Shown here in pieces: positions 1-9,490 of a DNA stretch of 31,330 nt. Numbering within the stretch: position 1 is the first letter of the stretch; every line of letters starts with the position of its first letter. Both the position numbers and the translations under genes were made by a program. This DNA comes from Lachnospiraceae bacterium. Its GTDB lineage: Bacteria > Bacillota > Clostridia > Lachnospirales > Lachnospiraceae. Location: positions 1-31,330 of the forward strand of contig VSND01000053.1 in the NCBI GenBank assembly GCA_009774145.1, written 5' to 3'. Under the pieces are notes generated by a model. The model searched no databases. It was not told the origin of the DNA and saw nothing but the letters and a program-made list of their open reading frames with translations.

Positions 1-1692
<1,692 letters not shown>

Positions 1693-1705
1693 AGAGGAAA
1701 TATGA

Positions 1706-1755
1706 TCGATCAGGCATATTCTGCCATGGATGTGCCTGATCGACTTCTTCGTTTT
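1706..1755 (+). terminator. Probable terminator or hairpin after leuS
   Basis: An 11-bp inverted repeat (left arm 1706-1716, core CGATCAGGCA; right arm 1733-1743) with a 16-base loop lies 14 bases after the leuS stop. It is followed by a T-rich stretch (CTTCTTCGTTTT) rather than a clean T run, so intrinsic termination is likely but not certain. No other gene starts until 1823. Confidence 0.5.
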
Positions 1756-1822
1756 GGCCAAAACCGGTTCCATAATTTTACAGCACTGATTTTGTGAAAA
1801 AAGAAGCAGGGAGGTGTGTCAT

Positions 1823-2419
1823 TTGCTTTTTATTCAAGATATTTGTCTTACCTGGGGGAAAAAAGAAAGAGTTTCTGCTTATGCGAAAAAGCGTGCGGAA
1901 TTTCCTATAGCCTGCTCATTGGATAAATTTCCTGATAAATTTCCCGATACATTTCATGGAGATGTGATTGTACATCATTTAAATTTTTATCAAAGAGGAG
2001 CCATATTCCAAACTTTATGCGTAAGTGATGCGTACCGTTTTCAGTTTTATCCTTCTGTTCAGGACTTAAATCTGGCCAATTTATCTGTCCGGTCGGATAC
2101 AGAAAGTTATGAAGTGACATTTTTTTATGACGAACGCCGCAGTGGCCGACCCGTCAGACAGGGACATAACAAAGATTATCACAATGTAGATTCCTTATTG
2201 TATCGGCATGATATTTTAAATGAAACTGTCTTTTCCCTGAGACGAGGACAGTATGGGCGGGTAATCTGGAATGAGCGCAGGATAGACGATACGGGAGAAT
2301 GGCACTATCAATTACATGTCACGAACCTGCTGCATTATCTGGGAAAAAAGCCGGAACGGGATCTCTTTTTGACTGGCAGACCAGATTTTGAATATAAACA
2401 AATGGCAGTGTTGTATTAG
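1823..2419 (+). CDS. Hypothetical protein, unrecognised family
   Basis: A 198-residue protein that I do not recognise. A GGGAGG ribosome binding site at about 1809-1814 sits 8 bases before a TTG at 1823, which is better placed than the GTG at 1814 that overlaps that site. No signal peptide, membrane segment or catalytic motif is apparent. The protein is rich in Tyr, Phe, His and Arg, ends in a hydrophobic MAVLY, and has a short internal repeat near the N-terminus (DKFPDKFPDTF). Base composition is AT-richer than leuS and the EF-G paralogue on either side, which, with the unknown neighbour at 2556, suggests an acquired two-gene island. No function is assigned. Confidence 0.65.
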   Translation: MLFIQDICLTWGKKERVSAYAKKRAEFPIACSLDKFPDKFPDTFHGDVIVHHLNFYQRGAIFQTLCVSDAYRFQFYPSVQDLNLANLSVRSDTESYEVTFFYDERRSGRPVRQGHNKDYHNVDSLLYRHDILNETVFSLRRGQYGRVIWNERRIDDTGEWHYQLHVTNLLHYLGKKPERDLFLTGRPDFEYKQMAVLY

Positions 2420-2555
2420 TTCTTTTTTGCTGCACAGTCAAAAATGTTGATTCTCCTTTGATGCGGAAGCAGAAGCAAATGTGTCTTGATGAAACAGTTC
2501 CGCTGAGTTTGGAGACTCTATGCATCATTTGAAAGGTATGGACGGAGGAAATCGT

Positions 2556-2948
2556 ATGGAGCATAGAAAAGAAGATAAGATGCGTCTTGTGGAAAAATAT
2601 AATCTGAAACATGAAAACAATGCGTGGTATTCGGAAAAGGAAAATTCCCATAAACACCTCATTTTTAAAGATGCTTTCTTTGAGCGTGCGGATCTTATAG
2701 GTCTTTTGTTTCGTATCAATAAGCTGTGCATGGCAAAAGTAAATTATTTTCGCAGAAATATTGAAAAATATGAACCTCTGAAATATGATTATCGAAAAGG
2801 ATTTCTAACTGTCCCTTTGTGGGATGCCGATTTTTTAAAACACAAAGATTCGGGCTTGATTCTTGATTTTCGTTATTTACAGTCGATTACGATTTATGAT
2901 GATTTTGTCAGTTTGTGCAAAGAATTAGAAAATTTTGAGACAGAGTAA
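2556..2948 (+). CDS. Hypothetical protein, unrecognised family
   Basis: A 130-residue soluble, basic and aromatic-rich protein of unknown function. The chosen ATG has GGAGGAAA at about 2543-2550 at good spacing; an in-frame ATG 36 bases upstream (2520) has no such site. The protein starts MEHRKEDKMRLVEKYN and ends FVSLCKELENFETE, with alternating hydrophobic and charged residues that suggest an alpha/beta fold. It follows the gene at 1823 by 136 bases on the same strand and shares its AT-rich composition, so the two were probably acquired together. An immunity or small effector-related role would fit the setting but has no direct support. Confidence 0.6.
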   Translation: MEHRKEDKMRLVEKYNLKHENNAWYSEKENSHKHLIFKDAFFERADLIGLLFRINKLCMAKVNYFRRNIEKYEPLKYDYRKGFLTVPLWDADFLKHKDSGLILDFRYLQSITIYDDFVSLCKELENFETE

Positions 2949-3055
2949 GGATGCAATGGAGATTTAAACTGGATGCTGTGAGGTGTTTTGGGTCTTCATA
3001 AAGATACCTCCCTGACACCCTGTTTTGATAAAACATAAGGGCTGCAAAATAAACA

Positions 3056-3313
3056 ATGGCGGTAGATACAATGTCCGTTATCCTTACAAACTTCCTCTGT
3101 CCCCGCCTGCAGGTATTTTATGCCACTTTCCTGCATAGCCTCGAAACAGGCATAAAATCGAACGTTTTTATGAAGACCTTAAAACAGCTGATGCAGCGTC
3201 ATCAACAGCATCCGTTCTATGGACGGGCCTGCGCGGTGCTGCTGCCGGTATCCTTCAGGCTGAAAAAATACCTGCTCAGTGAAAAAGGGAATGCCGGCCG
3301 GGGCGATTTTTAA
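3056..3313 (+). CDS. Doubtful small ORF, possible gene remnant
   Basis: An 85-codon frame starting at an ATG without a recognisable ribosome binding site. The second half, from an internal ATG near 3170 (MKTLKQLMQRHQQHPFYGRA...), has a basic and then hydrophobic pattern that looks more protein-like than the first half and could be the C-terminal remnant of a larger gene lost during insertion of the neighbouring island. I do not recognise a family. It may equally be chance coding potential in an intergenic region. Confidence 0.2.
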   Translation: MAVDTMSVILTNFLCPRLQVFYATFLHSLETGIKSNVFMKTLKQLMQRHQQHPFYGRACAVLLPVSFRLKKYLLSEKGNAGRGDF

Positions 3314-3340
3314 AATCCTTGGTTAGCTTTCCTAAAATCC

Positions 3341-3369
3341 TTGCTATTTCCTCTGCATTTTAGTATAAT
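3341..3369 (+). promoter_or_regulatory. Sigma-A promoter of the EF-G paralogue
   Basis: TTGCTA (3341-3346), a 17-base spacer and TATAAT (3364-3369): a perfect -10 and a 4/6 -35 at ideal spacing. Transcription would start near 3376, giving a leader of about 90 bases before the start codon at 3466. Confidence 0.8.
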
Positions 3370-3465
3370 TCTAACATGAGGGGTTGGGACCTGAGTTTCT
3401 TCCCTTTGTAAACGTGCTGTGGTTGCTGACCGCAGGATGACAAAATGTATTGGAGGAGATTGCTA

Positions 3466-5538
3466 ATGAACGTTTACACAACAGACAGTATCCGCAACGT
3501 AGTTCTTCTGGGACATGGCGGGAGCGGCAAGACCAGCCTGGTTGAGGCGATGGCATATGTATCCGGACTGACCAGCCGTATCGGAAAGGTTACAGACGGA
3601 ACGACCATCAGTGATTATGATAAGGAAGAGATTAAGCGCAAGTTTTCTATCAATACTTCTGTCGTACCAATCATCTGGAAAGATACAAAAATCAATATTC
3701 TGGATACGCCGGGATTTTTTGATTTCGTAGGCGAAGTGGAAGAAGCAGTAGCAGCGGCTGATGCGGCAGTGATCGTGGTATCCGGCAAGGCAGGAGTGGA
3801 AGTCGGGACGGAGAAGGCATGGGAGCTCTGTGAGAAATACAAGCTGCCCCGTATGTTTTTCGTATCGGATATGGATGTGGACAATGCTTCCTTCCGTGAA
3901 GTTGTGGAGACGCTGACGGAGATGTACGGCAAGAAGATTGCACCGTTCTATCAGCCCATTCGTGAGAATGAGAAGTTTGTCGGCTATATCAATGTCATGA
4001 AGATGGCAGGACGCCGTTTTACCGGCATCGGTGAGAGAGAAGACTGTGAGATTCCGGATTACTGTAAACCGAATCTGGATATTTACAGAGAGGCCATGAT
4101 GGACGCAGTGGCGGAGACCAGCGAAGAGTTCATGGAGCGTTATTTCGCAGGCGAGGAGTTTTCGGTAGGCGAGATCCGCGCTGCCATGAAGATGAACGTG
4201 GATGACGGAAGCATCATTCCGGTATCCATGGGATCGAGTATAGAGCTTCGGAACATTCACAATATGTTAAATGATATGGTTGAACTGCTTCCGTCTCCGG
4301 TTAAGAAGGAGTGTGCAGGCATCAACACAAAGACCAATGAGATCTTCCAGGCAGATTATAATTTCTCGAAGGCGAAATCTGCATATGTTTTTAAAACCAT
4401 TGCCGATCCGTTCATTGGAAAATATTCTCTGATCAAGGTATGCTCCGGCGTTATCAAATCGGATGACATACTTTATAATTCTTCCACAGAGTCCGAAGAG
4501 AAGCTGAACAAGCTCTATGTCATGAGAGGCAACAAGCCCATCGAAGTAACCGAACTTCACGCAGGCGATATCGGCGCCATCGGAAAGGCAAACTGCAAGA
4601 CCGGCGATACACTGTCCACAAAGGCAACTCCGATACTGTTCGGCAAGACGGAGATCTCCAGACCGTATACCTATATGGCATACAAGGCAAAGAAAAAGGG
4701 AGACGAGGATAAGATTTCTCAGGCGCTGGCGAAGATGATGGATGAGGATCTGACCATCAAGGCGGTCAATGATTCCGAGAACCGTCAGACGCTGCTCTAT
4801 GGCATGGGAGACCAGCACCTGTCCGTCATCGTCAGTACCCTTGCTGAAAAATACAAAGTAGAAGTGGAACTGGATAAGCCGAAGGTGGCATTCCGCGAGA
4901 CGCTCCGGAAGAAATCCGATGTGGAATACAAGTATAAGAAGCAGTCCGGCGGACACGGACAGTATGGCCATGTAAAGATGACTTTTGAGCCCTCCGGAGA
5001 TCTGGAGAGTCCGTATGTATTTGATCAGATCGTCGTAGGCGGTGCGGTTCCCAAGAACTATTTCCCGGCAGTGGAAAAGGGGATTCAGGATTCTGTCACC
5101 AAAGGACCTCTGGCCGGATATCCGGTGGTCGGCGTGAAGGCCGTGCTCTATGACGGATCGTATCATCCGGTGGATTCTTCCGAGATGGCGTTTAAGACCG
5201 CTGCGATCCAGGCGTTCAAGAAGGGATTTATGGAGGCATCTCCGGTTCTTCTGGAGCCCATTGTGACCATAACGGTTCTGGTTCCGGAAAAATATACCGG
5301 CGATGTCATGGGTGACCTGAACAAGAGAAGAGGCCGTGTGCTCGGCATGAATCCGGCAGGCACAGGCAAGACGGAAGTGGTCGCTGATGTGCCGATGATG
5401 GAACTCTTCGGTTATAATACGGACCTTCGTTCCATGACCGGCGGAAGCGGCGTATATTCCTATGAGTTTGCCCGCTATGAACAGGCTCCGTCAGATGTAC
5501 AGGAAAAGGAAGTGGCAGCGAGAGCTGCAGAAGCATAG
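3466..5538 (+). CDS. Elongation factor G-like GTPase (divergent FusA2-type paralogue)
   Basis: A 690-residue translational GTPase with full EF-G length and domain order: G domain, domain II, domain III, domain IV (FRETLRKKSDVEYKYKKQSG, GSYHPVDSSEMAFK) and a C-terminal domain V (GDVMGDLNKRRGRVLGM). GGAGGAG at 3452-3458 selects the ATG at 3466 over one at 3445. The P-loop is GHGGSGKT (residues 16-23) instead of the EF-G GHIDAGKT. The G3 motif reads DTPGF (80-84), so the catalytic His of DTPGH is Phe. The G4 motif NKxD reads SDMD (134-137), and the RGITI switch I motif is not evident. This fits the EF-G-like side family rather than the essential fusA product; its exact role on the ribosome is not known to me. 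It is a single-gene unit with its own promoter and terminator. Confidence 0.92.
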   Translation: MNVYTTDSIRNVVLLGHGGSGKTSLVEAMAYVSGLTSRIGKVTDGTTISDYDKEEIKRKFSINTSVVPIIWKDTKINILDTPGFFDFVGEVEEAVAAADAAVIVVSGKAGVEVGTEKAWELCEKYKLPRMFFVSDMDVDNASFREVVETLTEMYGKKIAPFYQPIRENEKFVGYINVMKMAGRRFTGIGEREDCEIPDYCKPNLDIYREAMMDAVAETSEEFMERYFAGEEFSVGEIRAAMKMNVDDGSIIPVSMGSSIELRNIHNMLNDMVELLPSPVKKECAGINTKTNEIFQADYNFSKAKSAYVFKTIADPFIGKYSLIKVCSGVIKSDDILYNSSTESEEKLNKLYVMRGNKPIEVTELHAGDIGAIGKANCKTGDTLSTKATPILFGKTEISRPYTYMAYKAKKKGDEDKISQALAKMMDEDLTIKAVNDSENRQTLLYGMGDQHLSVIVSTLAEKYKVEVELDKPKVAFRETLRKKSDVEYKYKKQSGGHGQYGHVKMTFEPSGDLESPYVFDQIVVGGAVPKNYFPAVEKGIQDSVTKGPLAGYPVVGVKAVLYDGSYHPVDSSEMAFKTAAIQAFKKGFMEASPVLLEPIVTITVLVPEKYTGDVMGDLNKRRGRVLGMNPAGTGKTEVVADVPMMELFGYNTDLRSMTGGSGVYSYEFARYEQAPSDVQEKEVAARAAEA

Positions 5539-5551
5539 AAGAAGGAAAGAG

Positions 5552-5580
5552 GGACTGCTGCAGCCGCGGCAGTCCTTTTT
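5552..5580 (+). terminator. Intrinsic terminator of the EF-G paralogue
   Basis: GGACTGCTGC and GCGGCAGTCC pair over 10 bp (one T-G wobble) around an AGCC loop, followed directly by five T residues. It lies 13 bases after the stop codon. Confidence 0.92.
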
Positions 5581-5667
5581 GCCGTTCAGGAAACGTTAAG
5601 ACGCACTTGACATGAAGAAGATGGAAGGGGATAATGAAAAGGAAAGCAAAACAGGGAGTGATCAGTT

Positions 5668-6912
5668 GTGAAAAAATTTGTGGAAATCTGCGCCGGCAGG
5701 GTGTGGCTGCTGGTTCGGTGGCTGGTTCTTGCAGGGATAACAGGGGCAGTCCTGGGGATACTCGGCGGACTGTTCGGCAGAAGCATTACTGCAGTGACGG
5801 TATTCAGGGGGAATCATCCATGGATGCTGTATCTGCTGCCTCTGGCCGGACTCGGAATCGTTGCCATGTATCGGCTGGATCCGTATAAAACGGGAACAAA
5901 TCGGGTGCTGGAGGGAATTCAGTCGAATACATATATTCCGCTGCGGACAGCGCCCCTGATCGCGGCATCTACGGTGATTACGCATGCGTTCGGCGCTTCT
6001 GCCGGACGGGAGGGTGCGGCGCTTCAGCTGGGAGGAAGTATTGGAGGTACCATTGGAAAATGGCTGAAAATGGATGATTATGACCATAAGATCCTGATTA
6101 TGTGCGGCATGAGTGCGGGGTTTTCCGCACTGTTCGGGACGCCTCTGACGGCTACGGTGTTTGCCATGGAGGTGGTCAGCGTGGGAATCATGCAGTATGC
6201 GGCGCTGGTTCCCTGCAGTGTGGCGGCGCTGACCGCAAAAGGATTTGCGGAGTTTCTGGGAGCTCACGGAGAACATTTCGCACTTCCGGCAGTGACTGCT
6301 TTTGACTGGAGAAGCGCAGGTCTGACGGTTCTGCTGGCACTTTGCTGTGCGGCAGTCAGTATCCTGTTCTGCGTGGTTCTTCACTGTACAGAACATCTGT
6401 ATAAAAAATGGATTCCGGATGAGTGGCTGCGCATTACGGCAGGAGGATGCCTGGTCATACTGATGACAAAGCTTCTGGGCACGACGGATTATCTGGGAGC
6501 CGGGATGGATGTGATCGAACTTGCCATGGAGGGGAAGGTGATCGCTGCGGCTTTCCTGGTGAAGATGGTCTTTACAGCGGTGTCTCTTGGCAGCGGATTC
6601 CGGGGCGGGGAGATCGTACCTACCCTGTTCGTCGGCGCAACGTTTGGCTGTCTGTTCGGACAGGTAACCGGACTGTCGCCTTCTCTGGCAGCCGCCTGCG
6701 GCATGGCTTCCGTATTCTGCGGAGTGACGAACTGCCCCGTTTCCTCGCTGCTTCTGAGCTTTGAACTGTTTGGATTTGAATGCATGCCTTTCTTTCTGCT
6801 GTCTGTGAGCATCGCTTATCTGGAGTCGGGATACTATGGACTGTACCACAGCCAGAAGATTCTGTATTCCAAGACGAAGCTGAAGTTTATCAATACATAT
6901 ACGAAAGAGTAA
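5668..6912 (+). CDS. CLC-family anion channel/antiporter, possibly fluoride/proton type
   Basis: A 414-residue polytopic membrane protein of the CLC family. The start is a GTG at 5668 behind AGGGAG. The gating-glutamate motif appears as AGREGAALQLGG (GREG at residues 113-116, with the usual Pro of GREGP as Ala), and a second core motif reads GSGFRGGEIVPTLFVGATFG (from residue 308, Glu315). The chloride-coordinating GSGIP motif is absent; the equivalent region reads TGTNRVLEGI. Loss of that Ser together with a GGE-x-x-P segment is how I remember the fluoride-exporting CLC-F clade, so fluoride/proton antiport is the preferred inference. No crcB-type fluoride riboswitch is visible in the 87 bases after the preceding terminator. 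It is followed 17 bases later by a zinc-ribbon gene. Confidence 0.88.
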   Translation: MKKFVEICAGRVWLLVRWLVLAGITGAVLGILGGLFGRSITAVTVFRGNHPWMLYLLPLAGLGIVAMYRLDPYKTGTNRVLEGIQSNTYIPLRTAPLIAASTVITHAFGASAGREGAALQLGGSIGGTIGKWLKMDDYDHKILIMCGMSAGFSALFGTPLTATVFAMEVVSVGIMQYAALVPCSVAALTAKGFAEFLGAHGEHFALPAVTAFDWRSAGLTVLLALCCAAVSILFCVVLHCTEHLYKKWIPDEWLRITAGGCLVILMTKLLGTTDYLGAGMDVIELAMEGKVIAAAFLVKMVFTAVSLGSGFRGGEIVPTLFVGATFGCLFGQVTGLSPSLAAACGMASVFCGVTNCPVSSLLLSFELFGFECMPFFLLSVSIAYLESGYYGLYHSQKILYSKTKLKFINTYTKE

Positions 6913-6929
6913 CGGATAAGGAGGATGCT

Positions 6930-7355
6930 GTGAAGGACATAGTATGCCCGAACTGCCAGAAGGATGAGTATCAAATCGTCCAGATCAATGGAGTGAAAGT
7001 GAAGCAGTGCAGGAAATGTGGAGGTTATTATCAACTGGCAGAGAAAGAAATTGTCAGGGAACGTGTTATAAAATATTTACCAGGCTGCAAAGATGCAGAA
7101 GGGAATTTTATAAAATGTCCCAGGTGCGGGTATGAGGATATTAAAAAGATTTCGGAACTGAGCCTGGGTGAATATATTCTGCTGGACTTCCAGTCTCTGC
7201 TTGCGAAACGCAGACTGGACATCAATGTGGAGGATGAGTATTATCTTTGCCGGAATCCGCTCTGTCGGCATGTATGGTGGAAAGATCTGAAGTATGAGGA
7301 GAAGCGTCAGGATAAAGCCGGAGGAGAGGAAAAGATATACTGGAAGGATTTATGA
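6930..7355 (+). CDS. Zinc-ribbon protein, unknown function
   Basis: A 141-residue soluble protein starting with GTG at 6930 behind AAGGAGG. Four Cys pairs or knuckles are visible: CPNC (residues 6-9) with CRKC form one zinc ribbon, and CPRC with CRNPLCRH form a second whose spacing (about 40 residues) resembles transcription-factor-S or DksA-like ribbons. Between them is a charged helical segment. It lies between the CLC gene and the ADP-ribose hydrolase-like gene and is probably cotranscribed with both (30-base gap to the next gene). The product could bind nucleic acid or act as an adaptor; the sequence does not decide. Confidence 0.75.
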   Translation: MKDIVCPNCQKDEYQIVQINGVKVKQCRKCGGYYQLAEKEIVRERVIKYLPGCKDAEGNFIKCPRCGYEDIKKISELSLGEYILLDFQSLLAKRRLDINVEDEYYLCRNPLCRHVWWKDLKYEEKRQDKAGGEEKIYWKDL

Positions 7356-7385
7356 GTCGCAAAACATGGAAGGAGGAACCGCTTT

Positions 7386-8207
7386 ATGGACAGAAAAGCA
7401 ACAGCCAGAGAGACGCTGGCGATTATGGACAGAGGTTATTATGAAGTAAATGGGACACGTGTAGATATCAGGGAGCAGCAGGAAGATTCGGTAAAGAGGA
7501 GTTTTCTGCTGACTCCGGAACAGGGGGAACAGATTCTTAAAAAATGGGAAACCGGTTCAAAGACGGAGAAAAAAGCAGCGGTTCTTACGACGCTGAACTG
7601 TTCGGCAGTGGATGCGATCCTTCGTCTGACTTCAGAAGGAAAGTCTGCGGCAGTCCTGAATTTTGCCAGCGCAAAAAATCCGGGCGGCGGATTTATCAAT
7701 GGAGCCATGGCGCAGGAGGAGAGTCTGGCGGCGTCCGGCTGCCTGTATAAGACACAGCTTGCCCATGAGGAATACTATGTGAAAAACCGTGCATTTCGGT
7801 CCATGGTGTATACGGACCATGCCATCTGGTCCCCGGATGTGGTGTTTTTCCGCGACGGACGTTTCCGTCTGATGGAAAAACCGGTGACCGCGTCTGTGCT
7901 GACCCTTCCGGCGGTCAATATGGGGCAGGTGCTGCTCAAGGGAGAGGATGAGGCAGAGGCGGAAAAGGTGATGAGACGGCGCATGGGGCTGTCCCTTGCT
8001 GTTTTTGCGGAGCAGGGATGCGGGCACCTGATTCTGGGGGCCTACGGCTGCGGTGTCTTCCGCAACGATCCGGAGAAAATCGCCGGATGGTGGAAGGAGC
8101 TTCTGGAAGGGGACTTTGCAGGCGTGTTCCAGACGGTAATTTTTGCGGTGCTGGACCGTTCTGCGGCGGGAGCTTGTATCGGAGCGTTTCAGAAACACTT
8201 TCGTTAA
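7386..8207 (+). CDS. TIGR02452-family poly(ADP-ribose) glycohydrolase-like macrodomain protein
   Basis: A 273-residue protein of the microbial PARG-like family (TIGR02452), predicted to cleave ADP-ribose from proteins or other targets in the cytoplasm. The catalytic signature GGG-X7-QEE is intact: GGGFINGAMAQEE at residues 100-112, inside the conserved block NFASAKNPGGGFINGAMA. The downstream macrodomain glycine-rich segment (HLILGAYGCGVFRNDP) is also present. A Shine-Dalgarno AAGGAGG lies 9 bases before the ATG. Length is typical for the family. No ADP-ribosyltransferase gene is visible in the window, so the source of its substrate is unknown. It lies directly downstream of a zinc-ribbon gene. 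Confidence 0.92.
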   Translation: MDRKATARETLAIMDRGYYEVNGTRVDIREQQEDSVKRSFLLTPEQGEQILKKWETGSKTEKKAAVLTTLNCSAVDAILRLTSEGKSAAVLNFASAKNPGGGFINGAMAQEESLAASGCLYKTQLAHEEYYVKNRAFRSMVYTDHAIWSPDVVFFRDGRFRLMEKPVTASVLTLPAVNMGQVLLKGEDEAEAEKVMRRRMGLSLAVFAEQGCGHLILGAYGCGVFRNDPEKIAGWWKELLEGDFAGVFQTVIFAVLDRSAAGACIGAFQKHFR

Positions 8208-8286
8208 CAAATGATAAAGATTCATTGATGAACGATGGATAACCTGCGTGAGTATGAGAGAGGTGATGGGACAGTGAGGAGTCGGG

Positions 8287-8640
8287 ATGAGAGATAAGAT
8301 GGCTTCGCTGGTGGTGGATCAGGTAAAGTATATCTATTCTGTTAAAGTATCTGCAGACGTGATCAAAATCATCGTGTATCGGTCTTCGGAAAAAGTACCG
8401 GTTTTTACTGTTTACGTGAATTATGTGGAAGCCTGGGGGTTTGATGTATATCGCCCCAAAATGACAGAGATACTGATCCGATATTATCTTGAACATGGAA
8501 GTGCAGATAATCGAAAGATCAGGCTCTGTGAACATCAACAACTGTTTCGGGATCTGCTGGACTGTTTTTTTCAGGATGCGGAAGATCCGATGCGTGTGGA
8601 TTTTGTGGAAAAGTGCAGAAAATGGGATGCAGGCGGGTAA
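8287..8640 (+). CDS. Hypothetical protein, unrecognised family
   Basis: A 117-residue protein whose ATG follows GTGAGGAGTCGGG. It has alternating beta-type hydrophobic strands (VIKIIVYRSSEKVPVFTVYV) followed by helices, and no membrane segment or catalytic motif I can name. It sits between the PARG-like gene and the XRE regulator on the same strand with gaps of about 80 and 70 bases, so it could belong to that transcript. No function is proposed. Confidence 0.6.
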   Translation: MRDKMASLVVDQVKYIYSVKVSADVIKIIVYRSSEKVPVFTVYVNYVEAWGFDVYRPKMTEILIRYYLEHGSADNRKIRLCEHQQLFRDLLDCFFQDAEDPMRVDFVEKCRKWDAGG

Positions 8641-8711
8641 AAAACAGGATGCTAAGAATCTTTGCGTGACTTTTCCGGGAGATTCGGCTACCATATGTGT
8701 GAGGTGATCAT

Positions 8712-9431
8712 ATGGCAAACGTGGGAAAAAATATCCGGCTGATCAGAAAACAGAAAAACATGACCCAGGATACACTGGCGGAGCTTTTGTATGTGAGCCG
8801 CCAGACAGTGTCCAATTATGAGACCGGAAGATCCAATCCGGATATCGATATGCTGGTGAAAATTGCAGAAGTGCTTCAGACGGATGTGAATATTCTGATC
8901 TTCGGATTTCCAGTTCCTCTGTCGCGGAAGCGGGAGTATATAAAACTGGGAATTGCGGCTGTCTTTCTTATGGCTTTTGTATTTCTTTTTATGAGACTTT
9001 CTTCCTGGGAAACGGTTTGGAGAAGGGACAGATTTGACCTTGGTTTGATGTTTGCCCTGCATCTGCTTTTTCGCCCGGCTCTGTATTTGATGGGCGGCTG
9101 GACGGTCATGCAGGGGATCTCTCTTTTGTGGAGGATCAACAGACAGTCCGGAAGGATTTTTGTGGCTGTGTACCAGGGGACAGTTATTCTGTTGGGCATC
9201 TATCTGATTTTGACCATTCCGTACTGTGTGATGCGTCTGTATGTAAGCTGGCAGATGACAAGGGTTTCTGATTTTTCTGCAATCCCTTATTTTCTTCCGG
9301 AATTCTGGCAGAGTGCGGTACTCTGGATATGGATGAATATACTGCTTAAGTTCTCGACTGGTTTTTTCCTTCTGGGGTTTGTTCTGTGGAATGGGCAGGG
9401 AGAGCGCCCCGGGACTTCCGATGGTGAATGA
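8712..9431 (+). CDS. XRE-family transcriptional regulator with membrane domain
   Basis: A 239-residue protein. Residues 6-60 form a classic Cro/C1-type helix-turn-helix (IRLIRKQKNMTQDTLAELL, then VSRQTVSNYETGRSNPDIDM). The remainder holds three or four hydrophobic segments: one around residues 76-93, one around ALYLMGGW, one around VILLGIYLILTIPYCVM and one near the C-terminus. The protein therefore looks like a membrane-anchored DNA-binding regulator, a layout common in Clostridia for sensing envelope or small-molecule signals. The Shine-Dalgarno is GAGGTGAT at about 8699-8706. Targets are unknown. It converges with the minus-strand cluster at 9475-10628. Confidence 0.88.
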   Translation: MANVGKNIRLIRKQKNMTQDTLAELLYVSRQTVSNYETGRSNPDIDMLVKIAEVLQTDVNILIFGFPVPLSRKREYIKLGIAAVFLMAFVFLFMRLSSWETVWRRDRFDLGLMFALHLLFRPALYLMGGWTVMQGISLLWRINRQSGRIFVAVYQGTVILLGIYLILTIPYCVMRLYVSWQMTRVSDFSAIPYFLPEFWQSAVLWIWMNILLKFSTGFFLLGFVLWNGQGERPGTSDGE

Positions 9432-9461
9432 TGCAGCAGGGAGAAGAAGCAGCACTGGGCA

Positions 9462-9490
9462 GCGGAAGGGAATCTCAGGTTCCCTTCCGC
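9462..9490. terminator. Hairpin between convergent genes
   Basis: A perfect 11-bp stem (GCGGAAGGGAA with TTCCCTTCCGC) and 7-base loop lie 30 bases after the XRE gene and overlap the last codons of the minus-strand gene ending at 9475. It may stop transcription from both sides, but there is no long T run on either side. Confidence 0.5.

Larger units (their letters stand above)
2949..3465 (+). other. Intergenic region, 517 bases, upstream of the EF-G paralogue
   Basis: Between the AT-rich island and the EF-G paralogue there is no convincing gene. It contains a weak open frame (3056-3313) and a clear sigma-A promoter at 3341-3369. The remaining 90 bases or so before the start codon form an untranslated leader in which I see no known riboswitch. 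Confidence 0.6.

Noticed and set aside
5581..5667. Fluoride (crcB) riboswitch upstream of the CLC gene
   Set aside because: The conserved crcB motif segments were looked for and not seen in this short interval.
8641..8711. Sigma-A promoter before the XRE regulator
   Set aside because: A TTGCGT is present but no -10 lies at acceptable spacing; the gene may be read from an upstream promoter.
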